A stretch of DNA of 64,000 nt from Halichondria panicea (GCF_963675165.1 NC_087377.1:9627122-9691121), one strand, 5' to 3'; counted from the stretch's first letter, positions 1 to 12,088 are shown. The notes: generated by a model from the letters alone, not told the origin. Translations and numbers: made by a program.

Positions 1-650
1 ACTTAAGCAGTGGCGTAGGAAGCACGGGTGCTCAGGGTGCTGGAGCACCCCCTTATCTCAAGCTACCTTACCTACTTGCTCCATGAACTTTCAGAGCAGC
101 TAGCTAGAAGTCCAGCTAGTAGCTAGCTATTAGTTACTAAGCTAGCTATACTAGCATAGTTATGTACACAGTACAAAGGTCAGCTAGATGAACCACATCG
201 TAGATATCTCTTATAAAGAGCAAGCACATTGCGAATCTGCAACAAGCAAGTCTCCTCTCATTTTTGACATTAATGGTAGCCATGAACAGCTACTAAAGAG
301 GGTAGCTAGACTATAGATCAAGTGTAATTGGATCCTAAAATAGACATGCTGTAGTTAAAACGTTCGTTTTCTTCACTGCGAAGATTAAAACGTTCCTCCG
401 AAGTACAATGACACATGCAATGCAATCTTTTTTATTGTATATTCATACCCACTTAACAGATTCTATAGATTTAAAGTATATAGCATAAAAATTTTGATAC
501 TGATAATTTTATACCAAATTTGCTCAGAATTAATCTCCGGGAATGTAGAGTGCCAAAATTTTCCTGGGGCAAGCCCCGGACCCCCAGATTTGTAAAGCAC
601 CCCCTTACAAAAACATCTTCCTACTCCTCTGTTAAGATCGCCTACTAACA
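1..650 (+). repeat. 5' LTR remnant of the BEL/Pao element, split by a hAT5-like insertion
   Basis: Bases 1-7 and 632-650 match the last part of the 3' LTR (cttaagatcgcct...actaaca at 12255-12282). The 5' copy lacks an 8-bp 'tatatagc' stretch that the 3' copy has. Everything between (8-631) is a later insertion. The upstream part of the LTR lies outside the window. Confidence 0.85.
8..631. mobile_element. hAT5-like non-autonomous DNA transposon in the 5' LTR
   Basis: Left end CAGTGGCGTAGGAAG and right end CTTCCTACTCCTCTG form imperfect 15-bp terminal inverted repeats. Subterminal segments near both ends carry 'gcaccccctta'. A 5-bp duplication TTAAG lies at 3-7 and 632-636, and the intact 3' LTR has a single TTAAG at the homologous place (12256-12260). 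A CAG start with a 5-bp TSD fits the hAT5 group (family knowledge, from memory). The interior has no transposase; the only ORF, 62 aa, is not recognisable. Confidence 0.85.
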
Positions 651-667
651 TGGTCCTTCGAACCGGA
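651..667 (+). promoter_or_regulatory. Primer binding site, complementary to a tRNA-Tyr 3' end
   Basis: The 17 bases tggtccttcgaaccgga begin directly after the LTR end (..ctaaca). Their reverse complement, ending ..GAAGGACCA, looks like the 3' end of animal tRNA-Tyr with one difference in the T loop (recalled, not searched). Position and the TGG start are as expected for an LTR-element primer site. Confidence 0.75.
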
Positions 668-710
668 TCCTTCTAAAACTTAGGGAGGAAATCGATAGGC
701 GAAAAGAAAA

Positions 711-820
711 TTACTCAACGGATTAACTCTAATTGTACGAACAGAAGCAAGTTTACTCAACGGATTAACTCTAATTGTACGAATAGAAGCAAGTTTACTC
801 AATGGATAATCTCTAATAGT
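711..820 (+). repeat. 42-bp tandem repeat in the retrotransposon leader
   Basis: The unit ttactcaacggattaactc... recurs at 711, 753 and 795 (exact 42-bp spacing), the third copy being shortened and diverged. It sits between primer site and gag start. Confidence 0.85.
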
Positions 821-847
821 GCGGAATTCGCCGGAAGAAAGTACAGC

Positions 848-1612
848 ATGACTGATTCAGAAAACTTGGCAAGAAAACGGAGGATAAGAGGAGGTCACAG
901 AGGCTCTGCTACAAGGTCAATGAACACAGTTGAAGCTCTGCTGGCTGAAGAAGAACCTGACCCAGCCCGATTGGCACAACTCAAGTTGAGCCTTGAGGAA
1001 AAACTCAGCACCCTGACACGATTGGACTCGGAAATATTGGACCTCACTGAAAATGAACACTTAGAAGGCGAGATTCTGGAGTCTGACGAATTCAAGGACG
1101 GAGTGTATAGAGCAATTGTGCAACTTGACCGTGCAGCCACAAGTAGGGCTGCAGCTCCTATTATTGTTCCCACTACTGTTCCTGTTGTTCCCACTACTGT
1201 TCCTGCTGTTCCCACTACTGTTCCCACTACTGTTCCTGCTGTTCCTGCTGTTCCCACTATGGTTCCTGCTGTTTCTGCTGCTCCCACTACTACTGTTACT
1301 ACTGACCCACCAGTCAGTACAGCCCTGGCTACCGGGACATCAACTACCAGGACAGTGACGACAGGGACGACTCCAATCTCCACTCCAGCAGTCATTCCCA
1401 CGCTTGGAGTTCGTCTACCCAAGATCACGATGCAGCCATTCGACGGTGATGTCACGAACTGGACTTCATTTTGGGATTCATTTGACTCAGCAATACACCG
1501 AAATGCAGGTCTAAACGAAATCGACAAGTTTAACTACCTTCGTTCCCTACTGAAGGGGTCTGCACGAGACGCAAATATCTGGTTTGATGCTCACAGAAGC
1601 CAACTACACTGA
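848..1612 (+). pseudogene. gag: BEL/Pao gag, N-terminal part (frame-shifted)
   Basis: This is a 254-aa frame starting at the first ATG after the leader. The N-terminal third is charged and helical (MTDSENLARKRRIRGG). A Pro/Thr/Val low-complexity stretch made of repeated VPTTVPAVP units (about 1160-1290) follows. The last 60 residues (LPKITMQPFDGDVTNWTSFW) match the start of the DUF1759 gag domain of Pao elements (recognised from memory). The frame ends at 1612, and the rest of the same domain continues in the next frame from about 1584, so a 1-nt frameshift lies near 1575-1600. The repeated-codon stretch also opens spurious frames on both strands. Confidence 0.85.
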
Positions 1613-3341
1613 GGCCATTTCGATTCTGAGACGCCGTTTTGGCAACAAGCAGCAGATTATATCCAAGCACATGGACATCCTCATGGGGACGGATGCTGTA
1701 ACGTCCCCCAATAATGTGAAGGCCCTACGTCACTTCCATGACATTGTTGAATCGAACATTAGAAGTTTGAAGGCATTAGGAGTGGCGGCAGAAACGTATG
1801 GAAGCCTACTTGCGTCTGTCCTGATGAATAAACTTCCTAATGATTTGCGCTTGATCATCGGGCGCAAGATTGGTGAATTAGACTGGCAGCTGGACACCAT
1901 CATGACCGAACTGCTACAAGAAGTTGAAGCCCGTGAACGAGCGAACCCATTGCGATGCCCCAGCCCGAAGAGGGGAAATGGAAAGACACCACCAACAGCT
2001 GCCACTCTGTTTTTGGGAGATAAGCCACACTGTTGTTACTGCAATGGTGACCATAGCCCTGGGAGATGCAGTCAAGTAGCCAAAACAGAAGAGCGTAAGC
2101 AAATACTAATGAAGACTGGCAGATGTTTTATGTGTCTGAGGAAGGGACATCTCATACGTCTCTGTCGTTCCAAACAGCGGTGCAATGTTTGTGGAGGAAA
2201 GCACCATTTCTCGATCTGCATATCATCTGGTCAGACGGAATCAGCGACGACTGGACTCAACCCAGCGTCCCCCCCCTTCCAACCCCCGACGACCACATCG
2301 ACACTGCTGGTAAATGCGAGGGGGCCAGTGTTGCTGCAAACGGCAATAATAAAACTGTTTAACCCTGAAGAACCCAAGAGATCAATTGAAGTCAGAGCTA
2401 TACTCGACACTGGTAGCCAACAATCTTATGCGACCAAGAAGGTAAAAGATGCTCTAGCCCTAAAATGCCTTGAGAAGAGAACGATGTCGGTCATGACCTT
2501 TGGAGCGAGTGCTCAGACCTATGACATTGTCAGGATTGGAATTTTGACAAGGTACGGCCAGGAGCAAGAGATGGAGTTTGTATGTGCCCCCTTGATTTGT
2601 CAACCGTTGACGGCGCAGCAGTCCATTGATCTCAGTATTGAGAAGTATCAACATTTGGCTGGTCTTGATCTTGCTGACTCCCATCGTGGGGAGAACGAAC
2701 CAATGGAAGTGGATCTCCTGATAGGTTCCGACTATTATTGGTGGTTTGCTACTGGCGAGACAAGGAGAGGTGAGGACGGCCCTGTAGCTGTGCATACAAG
2801 ACTTGGTTGGGTCCTCTCTGGATCACTGTCAATGGAAGAAGGGTGTTCAGCGGCTCTCACTACGCACGTTCTGAGGATTGATGCCAACCCGTCTACACAA
2901 GACCCCCTGAATGAAGTTCTGCACTCCTTTTGGGACTTAGAATCATTAGGCGTCGTTAACACGAAAGAAGACTCTGTTTTGGAGGAATTTACACGTTCGG
3001 TACAACTAAAGAACGGACGATATGAAGTAATGCTCCCATGGAAGGACTCACATCCTAGATTGCCAGACAACTATTTGTTGAGCAAGAAGCGGTTAGATGG
3101 TCTCTTCAAACGACTTAGACATGATCTGAAAGAATACGATTCAATCATCCAGAGTCAAAGAAGCAAAGGAGTCGTAGAGGAGGTGAATCTGCAAGAAGAG
3201 ACCGGCATTGACCAGGTACACTACTTGCCCCACCACGCGGTAGTGAGAAGAGACTACCAAAGTACGTGTAGTGTACGACGCTTCAGCCCGATCAACAGGG
3301 TGTTCGCTAAACGAATGCTTAAACAAGGGGCCCAAATTTGA
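1584..3341 (+). pseudogene. pol: BEL/Pao gag C-terminus, zinc knuckles, protease and RT start
   Basis: This frame begins inside the gag domain (LTEANYTEAISILRRRFGN). It carries three CCHC-type zinc knuckles (about 2029-2222; for example CFMCLRKGHLIRLC), then an aspartic protease with catalytic DTGS at 2406-2417. The N-terminal part of the reverse transcriptase domain follows ([10 protein letters not shown], about 3220). After that the frame is lost: out-of-frame residues run to a stop at 3341, while recognisable RT sequence resumes around 3329 in another frame. At least one indel therefore lies between 3250 and 3340. Confidence 0.88.
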
Positions 3342-4500
3342 CCAGAAGATTCTGGATATCCTCCTCCGATTTCGAACTCACAAGGTTGCCTTGACTGCTG
3401 ACATTGAAAAGGCATTTTTGATGGTATCTGTCCAAAAGTCAGATTGAGATGTGCAACGGTTCCTGTGGTTCGACGATGTGAATAAGGAGAATTGCAAGAT
3501 GATTTGTCTCAGATTTACTAGGGTGATGTTTGGAGTCTCTTGTAGTCCATTCTTGCTAAATGCTACCCTGCAACATCACCTCAGCAAATACGCCGCTTCA
3601 CACCCTGAGACGGTGAAGAAGCTAACCATATCCCTGTATGTCGATGACGTAGTCACTGGAGCAAAAGACACAGAAGAAGCGTACCAGCTCTACCTCGAGT
3701 CCAAGAGTGTTCTTAAGGAAGGAGGTTTCAACCTCCGCAAGTTTATGACCAACGATGACTTGTTGCAACAAAAAATCAAAGAAAGGGAAGAGCACTCTTG
3801 TGAGCGTCAGTCGTCAGTAAGCCCATCTGATGAAACGTATACCAAGGCTACACTAGCCCCAGCCCAACCACTATTCTCTGGTGAACAAAAGATTCTTGGT
3901 GTCTGCTGGAATGTAAACGAAGATCAGCTGCGTTTCGGATTTGCCAACATAGCCCAAAATGCTCGTCAAGTGGAACCCACCAAACGAAACATAGTGAGCG
4001 TTGTGGGGCGTTTCTATGATCCATTAGGATTTCTTTCCCCCATTGTTATCCGCTTCAAGATGCTATTTCAAGAACTCTGCGAAGAGGGACTGAACTGGGA
4101 CGAACCGCTTACACCAGCTTTGAATGCCAAATGGACGGAGCTAATTTACGAGCTGGAGCACTGCCCAGTGATGTTTCTGCCTAGATGCATTTGGAAGGAG
4201 CCTCCGACCGAAGAAGTTGAGTGCTCATTGTATGGGTTTTGTGACGCCTCAAAACATTCCTATGCAGCTGTGATTCACCTGGTACTTGAGAGTCCAGAAA
4301 AACGAATGGTGAGGTTCATAATATCGAAAACTCGAGTGTCCCCACTGAAGCCTCAGACGATACCACCCCGTCTCGAGTTACTATCCGCATTGTTACTAGC
4401 CAGACTATTGAAGAGTGTCACCACGAGTCTGGAGTCGGAAATACAGCTGAATGACCCTACGTGTTATACAGGTATCCCTGTGTTGGATTCGAGGTGTTGA
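3342..4500 (+). pseudogene. pol: BEL/Pao reverse transcriptase and RNase H region
   Basis: The RT frame ([20 protein letters not shown], then DIEKAFLM with the first catalytic Asp) is open from about 3329 but carries an in-frame TGA at 3445-3447, consistent with CGA to TGA decay. It continues as the long frame 3451-4500. The catalytic YVDD is at 3637-3648. The RNase H-like segment YGFCDASKHSYAAVIH is near 4228. The frame leaves the domain near 4470, where the protein continues in the frame starting 4451. Confidence 0.9.
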
Positions 4501-5722
4501 CCGTGTTTGGAAGCAGTTTGTCCAACATCGCGTCTTGGAGATTAGGGAACTTCTTCCCAGTGCCCGTTGGCATCACTGCCCGGGTGAGGACAACCCAGCT
4601 GACTTACCCTCCAGGGGTGTTAAACCAACTGACCTCGCCAGGAGTGAATTGTGGCTACATGGCCCCATGTGGATAGGAACCATAATTGACGAACTACCTG
4701 AAGTTGAACTTCCTGCCGAGTGCTCGGTCGAACTGAGAGAAAAGGACAAGCCGACTGTGTTGAGAGTGACAGCTACCAAGGAGCACCCAGATGTTGGAGA
4801 GTTGATTGACTGTCAGCGATATGGAACGATCCAAAGGCTTTTGAACGTCACTGACCGAGTACTGGAGTATATCCACAGACTCAGGATGAAAACAAGTCAT
4901 GCTGTTACGAGTGAAACCACATCCGACAGATCTAAAGAAGCGGAAATACTGTGGATTCGGTCTGCTCAATTACAACTTACACAAGACTCTCAATTTGAGA
5001 AGTTGAAGGGACAATTTGGTCTCTTTTTAGACGAGAATAGTGTCTGGAGGTGTGGTGGGCGTCTATCCAAGGCAACAATCCCGTATGGTACAAGACACCC
5101 GATACTGTTGCCCAGACAGCACCATCTAACGACCTTAGTTGTGAGACGTGCACACCTTTGAGTATTCCACAACGGTGTTAAGGAGACCCTCGTTGAAGTG
5201 AGGTCAAAGTTCTGGATTGTGAAGGGTCGAGCACTTGTGAAGAAGCTCATACACCGCTGTATCGTTTGCAGAAGACTTGAAGGAAAACCGCTAATTGGAC
5301 CATCTCCACCTCCACTGCCTGATTTCCGAGTGGACCAGGAGCCCCCCTTTACTTTCACAGGGGTTGATTTTGCAGGACCACTCCATATTAAGACTGGGAA
5401 TGCCGTCCTCGAGAGCAAGGTATGGATATGTCTCTACACTTGTTGTGTAACTAGAGCGGTACATCTCGAGGTAGTATCAGATCTAACGACTGCAGCCTTC
5501 CTACGAAGTTTGAAGCGTTTTGCAGCTCGCAGGGGACTGCCTAGAAGATTTGTATCGGACAACGGAAAAACCTTTAAGGCTGCAGCAAAAACACTCAAGG
5601 CAACACGAGGATGTGCAATGCTACTTGGCAGGTATGCATCCATGTCCAGTAATGCCATCAACATATATGGGTCAAGTGTATGCATCTATAGCTATCCCCT
5701 TATGTCGCATACCCATGGGTAA
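4451..5722 (+). pseudogene. pol: BEL/Pao integrase, N-terminal half, cut by an insertion
   Basis: The 4451-5161 frame carries the end of RNase H (GEDNPADLPSRG) and the linker to integrase. An in-frame TGA at 5159-5161 interrupts the H2C2 zinc-binding region; the same frame resumes at once (VFHNGVKETL). The core then shows VDFAGPL with the first Asp at 5366-5368 and SDNGKTFK with the second Asp at 5558-5560. A 1-nt frameshift lies near 5600-5607. The coding sequence then stops at 5636, where the foldback element begins; residues beyond are repeat-derived. Confidence 0.88.
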
Positions 5723-6835
5723 CCTATAGCTACCACCATAATTATGCCTATGGATGGGTCACCCAAGTAATGCTGTGTAGCTAGCACCATAGTATACGTG
5801 GCATACCCGTGGGTCACCCAATGGTGTACGGCGCGCATAGCCTTCTCCCAGAGTACCTATAGCACCGTAGTATACGTGGCATACCCGTGGGTCACCCAAT
5901 GGTGTACGGCGCACATAGCCCTCTCCCAGAGTACCTATAGCACCGTAGTATACGTGGCATACCCGTGGGTCACCCAATGGTGTACAGCGCGCATAGCCCT
6001 CTCCCAGAGTACCTATAGCACCGTAGTATACGTGGCATACCCGTGGGTCACCCAATGGTGTACAGCGCGCATAGCCCTCTCCCAGTGTGCCTATAGCACC
6101 GTAGTATACGTGGCATACCCGTGGGTCATCCAATGGTGTACAGCGCACGTAGCCCCTCTCCCAGAGTGCCTATAGCACCGTAGTATACGTGGCATACCCG
6201 TGGGTCACCCAATTGTGTACAGCGCACATAGCCTTCTCCCAGAGTACCTATAGCACCGTAGTATACGTGGGATACCCATGGGTCACTCAATGATGTACAG
6301 CGCGCATAGCCCTCTCCCAGAGTACCTATAGCACCGTAGTATACGTGGCATACCCGTGGGTCACCCAATGGTGTACAGCGCGCATAGCCCTCTCCCAGAG
6401 TACCTATAGCACCGTAATATACGTGGCATACCCATGGGTCACCCAATGGTGTATGGCGCGCATACACCCTCTCCCAGAGTACCTATAGCATCATAGTATA
6501 TATGGCATACCCATGGGTCACCCAATGGTGTACGACCCTCTCCCAGAGTACCTATAGCACCATAGTATACCTGGCATACCCATGGGTCACCCAATGGTGT
6601 ACGGCGCACATAGCCCCTCTCCCAGAGTACCTATAGCACCGTAGTATACGTGGCATACCCATGGGTCACCCAATGGTGTACGGCGCACATAGCCCCTCTC
6701 CCAGAGTACCTATAGCACCGTAGTATACGTGGCATACCCATGGGTCACCCAATGGTGTACGGCGCATACACCCTCTCTCAGAGTACCTGTAGCACCATAG
6801 TATATGTGGCATACCCGTGGGTTACCCAGGGCACC
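5700..6835 (+). repeat. Left array, about 14 copies of a 78-bp repeat
   Basis: The landmark 'cccgtgggtcaccc' recurs at 5806, 5884, 5962, 6040, 6118 and 6197, so the unit is 78 bp (79 where an extra c occurs). The unit runs catacccgtgggtcaccc ... gtagtatacgtgg. Copies are over 90% alike by eye; the outermost are most diverged. Because 78 is a multiple of 3, both strands show long repetitive frames that are not genes. Confidence 0.95.
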
Positions 6836-9535
6836 TGCACCGAGTACCTACAGCACTATTGTTTTTAAGTTATAGTTAGTACATGAGCATGAGGTATCTA
6901 TGTGTTATATAGTGTCCCAAATACCGAGGGCTTGCCCGAGGGATGATATTTTAGGGACACTATAACCATAGATATCGAATGCACATGTACTAACTGATTT
7001 AGATCCCACTTTTCATTGGCTATGTACTATCCCTGCCTCAAGCAAGAAGTGTATCTCTAAAAGCAGTAAGCCTTAGCAACAGCTTTATTTTTAAAATGTC
7101 CTGTTCTAAAAGGATGATTTCTGCTTCTCTACTAAAAAACCTTTGCATTGGCCCTGAATGCGCTGTTTCGGACAAGCTAGAGGATAACTATGAAGTTCTG
7201 CACGGCTAGCTAGCTAGCAAGGAACAGCTTGCTACACTTTCCCAAAAAGAAACAAGAGTCTACTGAATGGGTATGCAGTAAACAATTTTGAAATTTGAAA
7301 ATATGACTGCAGGATAGGAACAGGAGGACAAAGTTGACAAATGCCTAGAAGACCTGCTTGTTACAATGGACATAAAATCATTGGCTTTCAGTGTTCCTCG
7401 TAGAGATAAGAAAACTTACTTGTGAACCCTACCATCAACAAGTGCAACTGGTTTAGTGAAAAAACGCTACATGTATATAGAAACTGGTAGTGAAAAAACT
7501 GAACAGCCTTAGTAGCTACAGCTAATAAATTATCATCATACAACTTCATTTATCATTTCTGTACCGTAAAAAAAATAAACTTGTACATAGTTTATACCCT
7601 CAAGCTTATAATTCCCTGGGAAACTATGAGATTATGGCTCATAATTCCCTGCTAAATACACACAAGTACAAGTGGGATCTAATAACAGCGAAAAACAGTA
7701 TTCATAATTTGATTCATATAATCATAAATAATTATTAAGATGATTTGAAAGAATAATGATAATTATGGCCTCATGGAATAACACGTTCCCAGGATCTCCT
7801 TTTTTCTATTCTTTGGTCACAATTGTTCAATAAGATAAGATACGGTATTAGAATAGAGGGAAAGTTAAGAAAAAGGAGAGCCTGGTATGCGAAGTCGTGT
7901 GACGGTAGAAGGATGGTAGAAGGGTGAAATTGAGCATGGGCAGGTAGAGGTTGAGATATTGGACTGCCCCCACACCTCGATCTCTATACTATAATTATGA
8001 CAAATAAACTGTGTGGACATGATGACCATAAACTTGGAATTGGCAAACAGTTTAATGTGTTTTATTTACTGATTCAGTCCGTATCCTAGGTGATTTCCAG
8101 TGAATATGAGCCATATTTTACTTCCCCCAGGGAAGTATGGAATATGGCTCATATTTTTACTTCCTACAAGCACTATTCAACTTTTGAATCATCTTGACTA
8201 TATTATTTGTACACAGTAAAATAGCAATACGATATACAGCACGCAAAAAGTTTTGTAGACTATGTTTTGTGCTATTGTCATATTGACCTGAGCTAGCTAG
8301 CAGTCTAAGCTACTTATTACATGTTCATGAGGCTTGAAATACTGCAGTTCAATCCTTGCTCTGTGTTTCTAGTCAAGGCTGTGGCTCAGAGGTAGAGCTA
8401 GAGGAGTACAGTGCAGTAGACTCTTGTGCAATGCAAATGGAAAACGGCAGCTGCTGACTGATATTGGTGGGCGGGTCTGGTCAAAGTTTATGGCTTCCAG
8501 TAGACTTGGAGAAGTAGCGCCTATAGCTAGCTAGCTCTCATACTTGACAGCTGTAACTGTTCTAACTGCATATTCTGAGGCACAAGTGGCTGTGAGAGCA
8601 AGTTTGACTGTCTCCATTGATGTTCAAATGACTGTTTTGCTGTTTTTGCAGTAAATAAATCAGTTGTTGACTGGTTGCCTAGTAATTATGGTTTATAACC
8701 ATCCTCAGCCTCGGGCTACGCCCTCGGCATTGGTTGGTTATAAGCCATAATTACTAGTCAACCAGTCAATAACTATAACATACAAGCTTGCTAGCTATAC
8801 CTAGTTATACCAATACTAGTATACTAGATCTACGTAGCTAGATTCTACTTAGCTACTAAGCTACTTGCTATCAGAGCTGGGCATGCTGGTTCTGCACTGA
8901 GCTTGGTCTCTCGGTCTGCTGCTGGCCTGGTAGATTTTCTAGTGTCTTAATTAATGCGAGGGAGAATACTCTACGTCACGATTGTGGGCTACATATCGCC
9001 CACGTTCATAAAAATGTATGTGGATCACGCGACTTCGCATACCAGGATTTACTTTTTCTTTCACGTCCTTCTTTAGTGCCTCCCATCATTTATATTGAGA
9101 ACAGACAAGAACAAGAAAAAGAAAAGCCTGGGGACGAGGCTAATAACAAATGATACTTAATGTCAGAGAGTAAAGATATTGATTAAACAGTGTGATATTT
9201 CACTTTCTTCCTATCGAGGGCACATGGACAAGTGGTGCCATGAAAACTGTAATCCTTATGATTTTGGTACTCAACGGTACGTGTATGCAACTTTGTATGT
9301 AAATTGAATCAGTGTGAACACTTCATTGTAGGTCGATACAGAAGTATGCGAAAAAGTATTTTCGTGGATGTCCAGATATGTCAACATAATTATGAATAGA
9401 CACTGACCACAGACACCATTTCTACTTCATTTGTCTGATTCACGTAATCGTACGCATGTACTATTAATAATATCTCCACCCACCTCATTAATATACTCAC
9501 ACGTGATACAAATGTGTTATCACAAACTGTATACT
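6836..9535. other. Interior of the foldback element: no gene, several hairpins
   Basis: No open frame above 60 aa was found. Visible inverted repeats are: 6877-6984 (ttagtacatgagcatgagg ... gtactaa, around a gggacactata stem), 7000-7695 (agatcccactt ... aagtgggatct), 8110-8152 (aatatgagccatattttac, near-perfect hairpin) and 8667-8771 (gttattgactggttg arms of about 40 bp). These look like small MITEs accumulated within the element. Bases 8390-8407 resemble a tRNA A box, but no B box follows. Confidence 0.7.
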
Positions 9536-11010
9536 ACGGTGCTATAGGTACTCTGCCGTACACCATTGGGTGACCCACGGGTATGCCACGTATACTACGG
9601 TGCTATAGGTACTCTGGGAGAGGGGCTATGTGCGCCGTACACCATTGGGTGACCCACGGGTATGCCACGTATACTACGGTGCTATAGGTACTCTGGGAGA
9701 GGGGCTATGTGCGCCGTACACCATTGGGTGATCCACGGGTATGCCACGTATACTACGGTGCTATAGGTACTCTGGGAGAGGGGCTATGTGCGCCGTACAC
9801 CATTGGGTGACCCACGGGTATGCCACGTATACTACGGTGCTATAGGTACTCTGGGAGAGGGGCTATGTTCGCCGTACACCATTGGGTGACCCACGGGTAT
9901 GCCACGTATACTACGGTGCTATTGGTACTCTGGGAGAGGGGCTATGTGCGCCGTACACCATTGGGTGACCCACGGGTATGCCACGTATACTACGGTGCTA
10001 TAGGTACTCTGGGAGAGGGGCTATGCGCGCGCCGTACACCATTGGGTGACCCATGGGTATGCCACGTATACTACGGTGCTATAGGTACTCTGGGAGAGGG
10101 CTGTGCGCGCGCCGTACACCATTGGGTCACACACGGGTATGCCACGTATACTACGGTGCTCTAGGTACTCTGGGAGAGGGGCTATGTGCACCGTACACCA
10201 TCGGGTGACCCACGGGTATGCCACGTATACTATGGTGCTATAGGTACTCTGGGAGAGGGCTATGCGCGTGCCGTACATCATTGGGTGACCCATGGGTATG
10301 CCACGTATACTATGGTGCTATAGGTACTCTGGGAGAGGGGCTATGTGCGCGCCGTACACCATTGGGTGACCCACGGGTATGCCACGTATACTATGGTGCT
10401 ATAGGTACTCTGGGAGAGGGGCTATGCGCGCGCCGTACACCATTGGGTGACCCATGGGTATGCCACGTATACTACGGTGCTATAGGTACTCTGGGAGAGG
10501 GCTGTGCGCGCGCCGTACACCATTGGGTCACACACGGGTATGCCACGTATACTACGGTGCTATAGGTACTCTGGGAGAGGGGCTATGCGCGCACCGTAGA
10601 CCATTGGGTGACCCATGGGTATGCCACGTATACTACGGTGCTATAGGTACTCTGGGAGAGGGCTATGCGCGCGCCGTACACCATTGGGTGACCCATGGGT
10701 ATGCCACGTATACTATGGTGCTATAGGTACTTTGGGAGAGGGGCTATGTGCGCGCCGTACACCATTGGGTGACCCATGGGTATGCCACGTATACTATGGT
10801 GCTATAGGTACTCTGGGAGAGGGCTATGCGCGCGCCGTACACCATTGGGTGACCCATGGGTATGCCACGTATACTATGGTGCTATAGGTACTCTGGGAGA
10901 GGGGCTATGCGCGCGCCGTACACCATTGGGTGACCCATGGGTATGCCACGTATACTATGGTGCTATAGGTACTCTGGGAGAGGGCTATGCGCGCCGTACA
11001 CCATTGCATG
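9536..11010 (-). repeat. Right array, about 18-19 inverted copies of the same repeat
   Basis: These are the same units as at 5700-6835 but in reverse orientation (tgggtgacccacgggtatgccacgtatac). Some copies have gcgcgcgcc and ggggct length variants, giving 78 to 81 bp. The array has more copies than the left arm, and adjacent copies share variants (for example tatactatggtgc in 10230-10960), which suggests local duplication within the array after insertion. Confidence 0.95.
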
Positions 11011-11190
11011 GGTGACCCATAGGTATTCCAAGATAGACCCATATACTCTGATGGCATCAGTCTGGGTAGGTTGTATGCATAGTACACCATTGGGTGATCC
11101 ATAGATGCATACATTTGACCCATATTACACGCATATACAGTATGTATTGCTTAGCATATATGGGTAAACAAGATAGACCTATATACTCTG

Positions 11191-12018
11191 ATGGCATCAT
11201 TGGACCACCCTGCAGGTATGGGGATTAAGTGGACCTTCAATCTACCGAGAGCTCCATGGTGGGGCGGTGTATTTGAACGAATGATACGGATGACCAAGCG
11301 CTGTCTGAAGAAGATTGTTGGAAGAGCCAGACTCACTCTGGATGAGCTTATCACCTTGATTACTGAAGTAGAGGGAGTCATAAATTCTCGACCCCTTTCA
11401 TACGTTTCATGTGACGACATTGAGGAACCTTTAACACCTGCTCACTTGCTCTGTGGTAGAAGACTTCTCAATCTTCCGGATTCATTATGCTACACCGATC
11501 CCGAGGAAGAATATGGTCTCAGTCGAGAACATTTGGCCCGAAGATTGGTACATCTCAACAAACTCCTAAGCGACTTCTGGACTAGATGGCAAACAGAGTA
11601 CCTAATGGAGCTGAGAGACAGCCATAGGTATGTAGGAAAAACCTCGGACAAGAGTTCAGTAAGCGTAGGAGATGTTGTGCTAGTGTACGATACCACACCA
11701 AGAGGATTTTGGAAACTTGCCAAGGTCACAAATTTGGTGTCAGGGCAGGATGGGAAGGTGCGTGGTGCCGTCCTGAAAGTAGCCTCGCCAGGTAAAAAAG
11801 CTCTCACATTGGAGCGACCACTTCAACGTCTATACCCACTTGAGCTGCCATCAGCACCTGAACAAGTCGAAGTCGAGCAACCAGAACGAATTATTGAAGC
11901 CGAGGAATCTGAGCACGAAGTTGAAACTGCTAGTCGGCCTCCTGTGAGATCTGCAGCAAAAAGAGCTCGAGACACTGTTAAGGCCATTAGTATTCACGAG
12001 GCTGACAATGAGAACTGA
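11191..12018 (+). pseudogene. pol: BEL/Pao integrase, C-terminal half
   Basis: Coding resumes at 11212 after the foldback element. GVFERMIRMTK carries the third catalytic residue (Glu, 11275-11277). INSRPLSY and LTPAHLLCGR follow, then a C-terminal domain of the DUF5641 type (VGDVVLVYD ... LAKVTNLVSG). The frame ends at TGA 12016-12018, about 70 bp before the polypurine tract. The first residues of the 275-aa frame (11191-11211) belong to the inserted element. This part has no internal stop. Confidence 0.88.
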
Positions 12019-12088
12019 ACTATGTGGAACTATGTATTCGTAAATTGTTTTTTTTTTGTGAACCTCTTGTTGATCATTCCTGATCAAC

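Larger units (their letters stand above)
5637..11211. mobile_element. Foldback/MULE-like element with tandem-repeat inverted arms
   Basis: A perfect 9-bp duplication GCAGGTATG flanks it (5628-5636 and 11212-11220). Taking out the insert plus one duplicate puts the two integrase halves into one frame (length offset 5584, frame 3 left to frame 1 right), so the ends are exact to within the duplication. The outermost bases pair weakly, but TCCAGTAATGCCATCA (left, 5645-5660) pairs with TGATGGCATCATTGGA (right) at 14 of 16, followed by atagatgcataca / tgtatgcatctat. The arms are inverted arrays of a 78-80 bp repeat. A 9-bp TSD and arms of internal tandem repeats are known for Drosophila FB and Mutator-like elements (family knowledge). 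No transposase is visible inside. Confidence 0.87.

Noticed and set aside
895-1527. 210-aa minus-strand frame opposite gag
   Set aside because: It is the shadow of the gag frame through the ACT/GTT repeat region (VVGTAGTVVGT strings).
8347-8407. tRNA-like words gttcaatcc and tggctcagaggtagagc
   Set aside because: The order is B-box-like then A-box-like, with no acceptor stem or downstream B box. At most a scrambled SINE remnant.
5759-10887. Many 80-130 aa frames with repeated motifs such as GDPRVCHVYYGAIGTLGEG and YVAYPWVTQWCTA
   Set aside because: The tandem unit is 78 bp, a multiple of 3, so one stop-free unit gives long repetitive frames on both strands. No start context or splice sites; treated as minisatellite.
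5700-11010. CRISPR-like appearance of regularly spaced repeats
   Set aside because: Units are contiguous with no unique spacers, arranged as two inverted arrays inside a transposable element of an animal genome.
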